Positions 7,817-14,554 of a stretch of DNA of 15,916 bases are shown here, in pieces (the first letter of the stretch is position 1; the number at the start of each line of letters is the position of its first letter). The notes under the pieces are model-generated. The model ran no database searches and was not told the origin of the DNA. It saw only the letters and a program-made list of their open reading frames with translations. The DNA comes from Sulfurimonas sp. (GTDB lineage Bacteria; Campylobacterota; Campylobacteria; Campylobacterales; Sulfurimonadaceae), in the NCBI GenBank assembly GCA_027066935.1, contig JAMOMX010000094.1:1-15916 (forward strand), in the 5' to 3' direction. A program made the translations under genes and the position numbers.

Positions 7817-8808
7817 TAACCAACCCTAGTATAATTTGGTAAAAAAATTTTTTTTATAAAATTATTAATACTTAATTTTGTATTGTCTGTATAAATATAT
7901 GATTGATTAAGAAAATCTAGATTGATTTTTGGATTTTTTCTATCAATTAAAGCAATATTTTGAGTATGGTAAAAATCATTTTTAAGTACAGACTTATTTG
8001 TAGTAAGTAGCTTTTTTCCAGCACCTAATGCTTCTATTGTTCGAATAGTCAAACCACTTTGATTGATGTTGTTAATATCTACAATAACTTTAGATTTGGA
8101 AAATAAATCTAATACAGCGCTTTTGTTTAAAGATTTAAAGATCATATAGCTTTTTTTATATTTAAAGTTTTTATTAAATATTATATTTTTTAAAAATGTA
8201 AAAAATGGTATAAATAGAAAGAATTTAGTTTTAAGGTTGTATTGTTTTGCTTGAATATCCAGTTTTTTTAAGACCTCAAGTCTGTCACTGTGCAAAGAGC
8301 CAATGAAGAGGAGATCAATAGCAGTTGATTTGTCGGTTGAACTTCTAAGATTTTTATAGTCATTATCATAGAAAAGAGGTAAGTACTCGAAATCATATTG
8401 TTTACAGTCTTCAGGATCAAAAGAGTATACCTTATCAAAAACCTCAATTAAGTTCAAGTAGTTGAAAACTTTTACAGAGTCCCATTGATACATTAAAAAC
8501 TTTGCAGTAGGTTGTTTTCTTTTTATTTTTTCTAAAAAGTCTATAGATAAAAAATCCCCTCTTATTACAAAAATATAGTTATATTGGTTTCTATCTATCT
8601 TTTTTTCTATTTTTTTTCTAAATATATTTATGTAATGAGAACAAAGAGAGTTGCTAGTCTTTTTGAGTACTCTATAAACTAGAGATAAAGTATTTTCTCC
8701 AAAAAAATCAACTTTGGCACCCATATTTACGAGTTCATTATAGATTTCTACATGATAATTATATGTTACGGGTCCTATAAAAAGAATTTTTTTATCTTTT
8801 AAGTTCAT
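7816..8808 (-). CDS. Divergent glycosyltransferase-like protein (CgeB/RfaS-like)
   Basis: A soluble protein of 330 residues with no clear membrane segment. The N-terminus (KKILFIGPVTYNYHVEIY) and a mid segment (KFLMYQWDSVK...YSFDPEDC) resemble the loosely defined CgeB/WaaS-like proteins of polysaccharide loci. NQSGLTIRTIEALGAGKKLLTTN is like the donor-binding region of GT-B enzymes, with Glu-Ala before a glycine. It probably adds a sugar to the repeat unit, but neither donor nor acceptor can be inferred. The gene is the most AT-rich of the window (11 G/C of 60 at 8521-8580) and very lysine/asparagine/isoleucine-rich. The ATG at 8808 has GGAG 7 nt upstream and an ATGA overlap with the acyltransferase gene. 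Near the 3' end an A/T run (7841-7855) could allow slippage. Confidence 0.65.
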   Translation of the reverse strand: MNLKDKKILFIGPVTYNYHVEIYNELVNMGAKVDFFGENTLSLVYRVLKKTSNSLCSHYINIFRKKIEKKIDRNQYNYIFVIRGDFLSIDFLEKIKRKQPTAKFLMYQWDSVKVFNYLNLIEVFDKVYSFDPEDCKQYDFEYLPLFYDNDYKNLRSSTDKSTAIDLLFIGSLHSDRLEVLKKLDIQAKQYNLKTKFFLFIPFFTFLKNIIFNKNFKYKKSYMIFKSLNKSAVLDLFSKSKVIVDINNINQSGLTIRTIEALGAGKKLLTTNKSVLKNDFYHTQNIALIDRKNPKINLDFLNQSYIYTDNTKLSINNFIKKIFLPNYTRVG

Positions 8809-9386
8809 ATAAACTCTCCACTTGAATCAACTTTTTGCCAAGTACTCATTTTAAAATTATATCTTTTTATTACCCTTGCCGGATTACCAGCAGCAATAGA
8901 GTAATCTGGAATACTATGAGTTACTACAGCATTAGATCCAATAACACATTGTTTTCCAATAGAAGCACCAAGTATTGATACATTTTCACCTATCCAAGAA
9001 CCGGAACCAATAGTTATTTTAAGGATAGGTGAAATACCTTGTTCTCTAATGGGTATTTCAATATTAGAAAAGTTATGGGTACCATCACTAATAAAAACTT
9101 TATCAGCAATGAGTACAGATTCTTCAATAACTATTTCTTCAGTTGAAACAAGATGGAAAAAATGACCTATTTCACAATGAGACTTAATAATTAATTGAGC
9201 ATGCTTACCTACATATAGCCAAGCCATGTCTTTGATTATAATATTATTTTCTAATATTATATTTCGCATGCCATCTATTCTTAGTATTCTATATATTCGA
9301 TTTTTTTTGCCACAAGCTTTAAAGCTTCGTTTATACAAGAAAAAATTAAGGGCACTAAAAAGGTTGATTATTTTTCTAGTTAGCAT
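8805..9386 (-). CDS. Hexapeptide-repeat acyltransferase (WbbJ/CysE-LpxA superfamily)
   Basis: A protein of 193 residues with a left-handed beta-helix pattern: ILENNIIIKDMAWLYVG, IGSGSWIGENVSILGASIG and KQCVIGSNAVVTHSIPDYSIAAGNPARVIKRYN. The last is the classic C-terminal signature of sugar O-acetyltransferases of the maltose/virginiamycin acetyltransferase type. DGTHNFSN supplies the likely catalytic histidine. Such enzymes are cytoplasmic trimers using acetyl-CoA. Here it would O- or N-acetylate a sugar of the repeat unit or its nucleotide precursor, possibly a later substrate of the deacetylase at the end of the run. It overlaps the preceding sulfotransferase by 11 bp and the next gene by 4 bp. 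Its own ribosome binding site is weak, which suggests coupled translation. Confidence 0.88.
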   Translation of the reverse strand: MLTRKIINLFSALNFFLYKRSFKACGKKNRIYRILRIDGMRNIILENNIIIKDMAWLYVGKHAQLIIKSHCEIGHFFHLVSTEEIVIEESVLIADKVFISDGTHNFSNIEIPIREQGISPILKITIGSGSWIGENVSILGASIGKQCVIGSNAVVTHSIPDYSIAAGNPARVIKRYNFKMSTWQKVDSSGEFI

Positions 9387-10323
9387 AAGTATACCAATTG
9401 GTTAGATTTCTATTAATAAGGTATTCCAACTTTTTAATATCTTCTTTAAAAAAAGGAATTAAAGATTCTCTATCATATTTTGTAAGTTTTGGTATGGGTT
9501 TTTGTGAATAGAGAGTGTTTTTTAAGATGTTTTTAGCGCTTGTTGGAATGGGTGAAGTGAGAAGTTTTAAAAATTTATTATGTATTAGATTTTTAATGAA
9601 GGCATTCTTTGGAAGCTTAGTGACATTGTATTTTTTATTGTAATCGATGGATTCGAATAAATTAATATCTAGAAAAGCAAATAATTCAGCAGATACTTTT
9701 TTAGCATTTTCTTGTAAATCATCAAATAAAAATATTTTAATATTATTAGAAGGAAAAATATCATAATAGCGTTTGATTTGTTCAAAATACAATCCAAGTT
9801 CTATATAGGTATAAGATATTCCCCATCCTTTTTTTTCAAGAGCATAGTCCTGCATAACAGCGTCTAAAAAGTTTTGATTCTTGACTAATCCTATTTGTAA
9901 CCCCATAAGCCAATGAGAAAAAGTTCTTTCTATGGGATTACGTAAAATAACAATAATTTTAGAATGGGGATTAAAATCATAAATTCTTTGTGCAGCTTCT
10001 TTGCTATAGAGATAGCCGCTACTCATTTCACCTATACATTTTTCATTGCGCTGTTCTCGGAAAAGTTGTAGGTAGGAGTCTAAGTCATTAATATATGCTA
10101 TATGTTTTTTTTCTAGTTTATTTTTAGCTAAATACTTTATGATATCAAAGGTATTGTGTTCTCGATATTCTTTATTAAAATCTTGTAGTTTAATATCCTT
10201 ACTAAAGTAATGAGGTTCTTTAATTGGTGACATATAAACATCAGGATGTTGATCAAGATAATTATATAGTGAAGTAGTACCTGATTTAGCTGCACCAACA
10301 ATAAAAAAGTTCGGTGTTCCCAT
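9376..10323 (-). CDS. Sulfotransferase, PAPS-dependent (second copy)
   Basis: A protein of 315 residues with a canonical 5'-phosphosulfate loop GAAKSGTTSLY (residues 10-20, Lys13), KEPHYFS (35-41) and the 3'-phosphate segment VILRNPIERTFSHW. It belongs to the same family as heparan sulfate N-/3-O-sulfotransferases and would sulfate a sugar of the locus glycan in the cytoplasm. An open frame runs on upstream to 10455, but the true start is the ATG at 10323. That ATG overlaps the flippase stop as TAATG and has AGGAG 7 nt before it, and the family N-terminus begins there. It resembles the sulfotransferase at 3517-4422 over the whole length; unlike that copy it keeps the loop lysine. Two copies suggest two sulfation positions or sugars. 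Confidence 0.9.
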   Translation of the reverse strand: MGTPNFFIVGAAKSGTTSLYNYLDQHPDVYMSPIKEPHYFSKDIKLQDFNKEYREHNTFDIIKYLAKNKLEKKHIAYINDLDSYLQLFREQRNEKCIGEMSSGYLYSKEAAQRIYDFNPHSKIIVILRNPIERTFSHWLMGLQIGLVKNQNFLDAVMQDYALEKKGWGISYTYIELGLYFEQIKRYYDIFPSNNIKIFLFDDLQENAKKVSAELFAFLDINLFESIDYNKKYNVTKLPKNAFIKNLIHNKFLKLLTSPIPTSAKNILKNTLYSQKPIPKLTKYDRESLIPFFKEDIKKLEYLINRNLTNWYTYAN

Positions 10324-11660
10324 TATTTTACTCCTATATAAAAAGCAATGAAACCAAACTTTTTCCAAACGAAATACCCCATTAAGGTATTCCATAAAAT
10401 AGTACTTACCATAGTTGCCATTGCAACACCCACTAAACCATACTCTGTAACCCAAAGCAGATTTAGAAAAATATTTATTATAATGGTGACAATCAAAATA
10501 TTTTGATAAATAATTTGGTGCCCAGTCATTGTTAATAGCATGCCAACTGAGCCACTTATTGCATTGAAAAACTGCCCTAATGCTAGAAATATTAGGGCAG
10601 TTGCACCTAACTCAAATTGCTCACCAAAAAAACTTAAAATAAATTCTGGGAAAAAGAGTATAAATAATAAGATGGGGAGAGACAATAAAAAAATAAGTTT
10701 AGTTGATTGCTTTACAATATTTTTTAATCCCTGTAAATCCTTTTTGCCCCATATTTCTGCAAACTTTGGTGCGGCTATAGAGTTAATAGACATAAGTACA
10801 ATGCTGGTTAGCAAGGAGACTTTTAAAGCAACACTGTAAATGCCGACTTCTTCAGTACTTCGAAAAGCACCAAGAATAAGAATATCAGTCCAACTCATAA
10901 CTATGAACAGAGAGCTTGCAAGCATCATTGGAAGAGATGTTTTCAATATCTTCTTGAAAGATATGTTTGTTTCTTTTTTTGACGTACTTTTATTTGTGAG
11001 TTGACTCACATGGTATTTCCATAAAAATATAGACATAATTCCAGCAATGATGATGGCAGTAAGTTGAGCATAAATAGGCATGAGGTTATCAGTAGAAAAA
11101 TACAGTAAGAATAAAACTATTAAAGAAGCAAATAAAGGAAGAGCTATACTACTGAAAAAAGAGTACAGTATGATTATTTTTAAACCTCTTAGAGCTTCTC
11201 TGTTAATAAACAAAATAGTCATTGGGAGTACACCAAAAGAAGCTAGCTGAAAAGCAGTGATTAGTTCAGGTTTATTCAAGATATACTCACAAACTATAGG
11301 TGTGATAGTGTAGGCTATTATTGTAATAAAAAGGGACATAGGCAGAGTGAGGTATAGAATTTTTTTATAGATATCAATAACTATATTTTTTCTATTGTTC
11401 TCAGCGATACTTTCACCAATAAAACGCAATATAACAGTATCCATACCAAGTCTGCTAATAATTGATATAATTTGTAAAAAGGTAAAGGTTAGAGTAAAAA
11501 TACCCATAGCCTCAGCCCCGTAGCCTTGTGTAACAAGCAAGACAAAGGCATATCCTAAAATTATACCAACTATGCGTAGAGTAAAAGAAATGGACGAGCT
11601 TTTTAGAAGTTCAAAAAATTGTTCATCTCTATGCAGTTTCAAGCTTAATTTATTAATCAT
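10323..11660 (-). CDS. wzx: Polysaccharide flippase, Wzx-like (MOP superfamily)
   Basis: A membrane protein of 445 residues with about 12-14 hydrophobic segments. The N-terminal SISFTLRIVGIILGYAF followed by GYGAEAMGIFTLTFTF is the usual start of Wzx/MATE-type oligosaccharide flippases. A second half beginning near KILKTSLPMMLASSLF shows the two-bundle architecture, and the end (GLVGVAMATMVSTILWN) fits the last helices. It should move undecaprenyl-linked repeat units across the inner membrane. The start at 11660 gives an 8-bp overlap with the reductase gene; an ATG at 11675 would add five residues and neither has a strong ribosome binding site. It is one of two flippases in this run. The other (14551-15852) has the same fold but clearly different sequence, so it is not a recent duplicate. 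Confidence 0.87.
   Translation of the reverse strand: MINKLSLKLHRDEQFFELLKSSSISFTLRIVGIILGYAFVLLVTQGYGAEAMGIFTLTFTFLQIISIISRLGMDTVILRFIGESIAENNRKNIVIDIYKKILYLTLPMSLFITIIAYTITPIVCEYILNKPELITAFQLASFGVLPMTILFINREALRGLKIIILYSFFSSIALPLFASLIVLFLLYFSTDNLMPIYAQLTAIIIAGIMSIFLWKYHVSQLTNKSTSKKETNISFKKILKTSLPMMLASSLFIVMSWTDILILGAFRSTEEVGIYSVALKVSLLTSIVLMSINSIAAPKFAEIWGKKDLQGLKNIVKQSTKLIFLLSLPILLFILFFPEFILSFFGEQFELGATALIFLALGQFFNAISGSVGMLLTMTGHQIIYQNILIVTIIINIFLNLLWVTEYGLVGVAMATMVSTILWNTLMGYFVWKKFGFIAFYIGVK
10330..10335 (-). promoter_or_regulatory. Ribosome binding site fixing the sulfotransferase start
   Basis: AGGAGT on the minus strand lies inside the last codons of the flippase gene, 7 nt before the ATG at 10323. 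It decides against the longer open frame beginning at 10455. Confidence 0.75.
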
Positions 11661-12414
11661 AATTAGGTATATCATCTCTTTTTATATAGTCCAAGTAGGT
11701 TGTAAAGAGTTTGGCTTTAAAGTCGGTGTATGGAGGAATAAAATTGTTTTGTAAATTTTTAAACTCTTTTAGAAAATCAATAACCTCACCTAAGGTCGTA
11801 TAATAAGAGATTTTTGGTTTTATATAACATGAGGTCCTCATATGATGCCGATTCTTAAGACATTCTACAAATTCTTTGACAATGTCTTGTACATAAGCAT
11901 AGGTCATAGGAGTATTGCGGTCAAAAACAATGATTTCTTTGTCATGAATACTATTATAAATCCAGGTGGAGATAACAGAATTATAATTTGGTTTGCAGCC
12001 CTCTCCAAAAATATGAGGAAGTCTATATATCCATATGGGAATATTGTTGTATTTTCCATAAGTTTCTAGATATATTTCAGCTTCTCGTTTACTAATTCCA
12101 TAGGCAGTTGTTTGGAGTTCTGCATGAATGGAAGAGCTCATTAAAAAAGGAATTTTTTTCTTTTTTTCTTCAATTAAAGTAATTAGTCTTTTTGTTAAAC
12201 ATACATTAGCCTTTTTAAACTCTTTATTACTATTTTTTTGTTTAACTTCGCCAGCAAAATGGTAGATAAAATCTACCATAATAATATTTTTTTCTAGTTC
12301 TTGCCAAGAAGTTTCTTTATTAAATTCAATAATATTTATATTATTTATATTATTTAAGTATTTTATCATATTGGATCCAATAAAACCTTGTGATCCTGTT
12401 ATTAGTACGGTCAT
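11653..12414 (-). CDS. NAD(P)-dependent sugar-nucleotide reductase, CapF/WbjC/FnlB-like SDR domain without cupin
   Basis: A short-chain dehydrogenase of 253 residues. The Rossmann motif is TGSQGFIGSN (6-15), the catalytic triad is SSS near residue 95 with YGISK (Tyr105, Lys109), and the substrate segment CKPNYNSV (140-147) plus YRLPHIFG are characteristic of CapF/WbjC/FnlB. Those proteins reduce a UDP-4-keto-6-deoxy-N-acetylhexosamine on the way to UDP-L-FucNAc. Characterised CapF proteins have about 370 residues, with a C-terminal cupin domain that performs the C3 epimerisation. Here the sequence stops right after KLFTTYLDYIKRDD, about where the SDR domain ends, and the flippase follows at once. 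It may act on a different 4-keto sugar, such as the product of the RfbB-like enzyme, or with a cupin encoded elsewhere. The ATG at 12414 is chosen because the Rossmann strand starts there; a TTG at 12450 is unlikely. Confidence 0.82.
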   Translation of the reverse strand: MTVLITGSQGFIGSNMIKYLNNINNINIIEFNKETSWQELEKNIIMVDFIYHFAGEVKQKNSNKEFKKANVCLTKRLITLIEEKKKKIPFLMSSSIHAELQTTAYGISKREAEIYLETYGKYNNIPIWIYRLPHIFGEGCKPNYNSVISTWIYNSIHDKEIIVFDRNTPMTYAYVQDIVKEFVECLKNRHHMRTSCYIKPKISYYTTLGEVIDFLKEFKNLQNNFIPPYTDFKAKLFTTYLDYIKRDDIPNYD

Positions 12415-12429
12415 AATAATTATTTTCTG

Positions 12430-12456
12430 TTTAAATTGTCTAAAAAACAATTTAAA
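12430..12456 (-). other. Perfect inverted repeat (10-bp stem, 7-nt loop) in the intergenic gap
   Basis: TTTAAATTGT at 12430-12439 is the exact reverse complement of ACAATTTAAA at 12447-12456. The hairpin sits between the stop of the pyruvyl-transferase-family gene and the reductase ATG, in the only minus-strand gap longer than 6 bp. There is no following U-run on the minus strand, so it is not a classical intrinsic terminator. It could stabilise or process the mRNA or lower translation of the reductase. In such AT-rich DNA chance is possible. Confidence 0.4.
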
Positions 12457-12459
12457 ATA

Positions 12460-13563
12460 TTATTGAGTAAATGCATTGTCTAGATAAGCCTTGGTAGTTT
12501 GTCTAAGTAATGTAAGCTTTTTGTGAGACTTTTCAAAATCTAGAGGAGTAGTAATAATTTCATTTAAGTTTTCATTGTTTAGAATGAGTCGATTTTGAAG
12601 ATCTACATTTTTTAAAAAACCTTCTATCCTATTTAAACCACTTTCTGGTTTTATAGCAATAAAAGGCACCTTGAAATTAACAGAAAAAACAGTACCATGA
12701 AAAGAGTTTGTAATTACAAATGATGCACCGGACAGTAACTCAATATATTCCTTTGGACCGGCATCTTGTATATGATTATCAGCATCATAGCCAAGATAAG
12801 GATCTTGATCAATGACAACAACTTTTAAATTCAAAGATAAAGAAACTTTACGTACTATTTCACGAACAAACTTGTCTTTTTTTAAGGTATATACAAAAAC
12901 GTACGGTGCTTTTTCAACTGTTTCATTAATATTCAGTGCTTCTAACCATTCTTTTTTATTGAGCAGTAATGTTGGATCTAGTAAAGCAGAAACTTTTTTA
13001 TTTTCTAGAATTGAAGTTAGAAACTGTGATGTGTCATTTTCTCTTGTAGAAATACTTGAAAAAGAGTTTAAGTAACTGATGAGTAGAGATGTTTCTTGAT
13101 CAGAGAAATTATAGGAGCCTGAACTAGAGGCAAAGGAGATCTTTTTTTTAGTTTTTATAAAAGCTAAAAAATAGGCACTATCAAATCCATCTACAATATT
13201 TGGATTCCAGATTTGATCACTTCCACAAACAAATATATCATAGTCTTTTTCTAGGTTTTTAAGTGAGTGATGATCAGGGCATGGTTCAGTCAAATTAAAG
13301 TAAGTATTTACAAAATACTTGAACTTTTTTAATAAGCGATATCTTGGAAAAATTCTAGCAATATCTTTAGCCATTCTCAAAAAGTCACGAGGTGTATATC
13401 CATAACGGATAAGACACATTGTCTTTTCTAAGTGAGTAGTCTTATAGTCAATAAGGGATACACCCCCATACTGAGACAGAATCTTTTGTGATGCAAATGC
13501 TTGAAGCATGCCTCCATAGCTATTTGCCCAATGTATCGTAATCAATGCAATTTTAATTTTCAA
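12460..13563 (-). CDS. Polysaccharide pyruvyl transferase family protein
   Basis: This protein belongs to the PS_pyruv_trans (PF04230) family, whose characterised members add a ketal-linked pyruvate from phosphoenolpyruvate to sugars of exopolysaccharides or cell-wall polymers. Visible family features are IHWANSYGGMLQAFASQ at the N-terminus, DIFVCGSDQIWNP, SISTREND, LDPTLLLNKKEW, and the C-terminal ITNSFHGTVFSVNFKVPFIAI. An open frame extends upstream to an ATG at 13596, but a full GGAGGAG ribosome binding site lies 7 nt before a TTG at 13563. That TTG lies 1 bp beyond the stop of the nitroreductase gene, so the 367-residue TTG form is preferred. Translation is probably coupled to the nitroreductase gene. 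Acceptor sugar unknown; many members of this family are uncharacterised, so pyruvylation is an inference. Confidence 0.85.
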   Translation of the reverse strand: MKIKIALITIHWANSYGGMLQAFASQKILSQYGGVSLIDYKTTHLEKTMCLIRYGYTPRDFLRMAKDIARIFPRYRLLKKFKYFVNTYFNLTEPCPDHHSLKNLEKDYDIFVCGSDQIWNPNIVDGFDSAYFLAFIKTKKKISFASSSGSYNFSDQETSLLISYLNSFSSISTRENDTSQFLTSILENKKVSALLDPTLLLNKKEWLEALNINETVEKAPYVFVYTLKKDKFVREIVRKVSLSLNLKVVVIDQDPYLGYDADNHIQDAGPKEYIELLSGASFVITNSFHGTVFSVNFKVPFIAIKPESGLNRIEGFLKNVDLQNRLILNNENLNEIITTPLDFEKSHKKLTLLRQTTKAYLDNAFTQ

Positions 13564-13564
13564 G

Positions 13565-14554
13565 TTATCTCTCCTCCAGTTGACTAAAAATCTCATCTAT
13601 TGGTCTCCGGGCGGAAACACATACTTTATTCACTGCATCAGGATAACCTATTGCTATTATCATCATAATCGAATGATTTTTGTGGATATTCACGGTTTTT
13701 CTTAATAGTTTATCTTTTGAGGGAGAAGTACTCCAGTTTAGAGGACAAGATGCAACTCCTAGGGAGTGTAAAGCATAAATTAGTGACATAGATAACATCC
13801 CCCCATCAATCCAATATTCGTAATGTTCTTCAGCAGAAAAAAATGCTTTTAAATCTATTGTGACAATTATAATATTTGGTATATATTCTCCAAAAGGTTT
13901 ATTCCCTGATTGGTATTTTAAGACAGAATTCTTTATGTCTTGGTCACTTGTATGATATAAATGCCATGGTTGACGATTACATACAGAGGGCGTTTTCATT
14001 GTAAGCTTAATAGCTCTCATAATAATATCATGAGGAACAGTTTCATTTTTAAATTCTCTAAGTGAATATCTTGAGAAGAAAAACCTCTCAGGATCTTGCA
14101 AAACACCTTTTTGGTAATCTTCTAAACAATATTCTATGACACCATGTGTATCCGTAGAATTAAACTTTATTTTTTCAAGCGCATTTTTAATTTGTTTTGA
14201 TGTTTCTTTTTCTCTGTTTTCTGGTAAATTAATAAAGGTTTCTAAAACTTGCTTGGCTGCTCTATCATGATACCCTATATTTTTATATGTATCTGCCTTT
14301 TTTAATAAGTCTAATAGTATATAAGCATTTTTCCAGCCAGAATCTTTTTTTCTCTTCTTGTAGCTCATACTTTTTTCTAATGCATGATAGACTAATACTG
14401 CATAATAATTTCTTTGTTCGGAATCTTTCATATCTATACGCCAACCACTATACATAATAAAGCGATTAAAATTATAGATAAAGCCAAATATTGTTTTTAA
14501 TAATATAAATATATTTCTAATATACGGTCTAAGTGTTTGCCATATTGTTTTCAT
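13565..14554 (-). CDS. Nitroreductase-family flavoprotein with ~155-residue N-terminal extension
   Basis: A protein of 329 residues. From about residue 158 it carries an FMN-dependent nitroreductase fold: SRYSLREF (161-168) binding the flavin phosphate, TPSVCNRQPWHLY (188-200), the helix around WIDGGMLSMSLIYALHSLGVASCPLNW, and AIGYPD followed by SARRPIDEIF at the end. The first ~155 residues are not part of the usual ~200-residue enzyme. They begin with a hydrophobic, basic helix-like stretch (RNIFILLKTIFGFIYNF, 13-29) that could touch the membrane, then charged helical sequence with KSMSYKKRKK. Placed between a flippase (4-bp overlap) and the pyruvyl-transferase-family gene (1-bp gap), it is presumably a redox enzyme for a sugar or lipid-linked intermediate. 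Substrate and reaction are unknown; a role in glycan synthesis is inferred from context only. Confidence 0.82.
   Translation of the reverse strand: MKTIWQTLRPYIRNIFILLKTIFGFIYNFNRFIMYSGWRIDMKDSEQRNYYAVLVYHALEKSMSYKKRKKDSGWKNAYILLDLLKKADTYKNIGYHDRAAKQVLETFINLPENREKETSKQIKNALEKIKFNSTDTHGVIEYCLEDYQKGVLQDPERFFFSRYSLREFKNETVPHDIIMRAIKLTMKTPSVCNRQPWHLYHTSDQDIKNSVLKYQSGNKPFGEYIPNIIIVTIDLKAFFSAEEHYEYWIDGGMLSMSLIYALHSLGVASCPLNWSTSPSKDKLLRKTVNIHKNHSIMMIIAIGYPDAVNKVCVSARRPIDEIFSQLEER
13571..13577 (-). promoter_or_regulatory. Consensus ribosome binding site for a TTG start
   Basis: GGAGGAG on the minus strand forms part of the last codons (Leu-Glu-Glu-Arg) of the nitroreductase gene and lies 7 nt before TTG at 13563. 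It is the strongest such site in the window and argues for the non-ATG start. Confidence 0.75.

Noticed and set aside
10324..10455. Forty-four-codon upstream extension of the second sulfotransferase
   Set aside because: It lies wholly inside the flippase gene, has no ribosome binding site, and the family N-terminus begins at the ATG at 10323, which has AGGAG 7 nt before it.
10540..10839. 99-codon open frame on the + strand
   Set aside because: It lies antisense to the flippase gene, its protein is low-complexity and family-less, and it has no ribosome binding site.
11572..13075. Further short + strand open frames (11572-11754, 11842-12069, 12812-13075)
   Set aside because: All are opposite strongly supported minus-strand genes and read as mirror products of AT-rich coding sequence.
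13141..13150. Eight-base homopolymer and similar A/T runs as phase-variation switches
   Set aside because: A/T runs of 7-8 are expected by chance at this composition, and Campylobacterota phase variation mostly uses long G/C tracts, none of which is present here.
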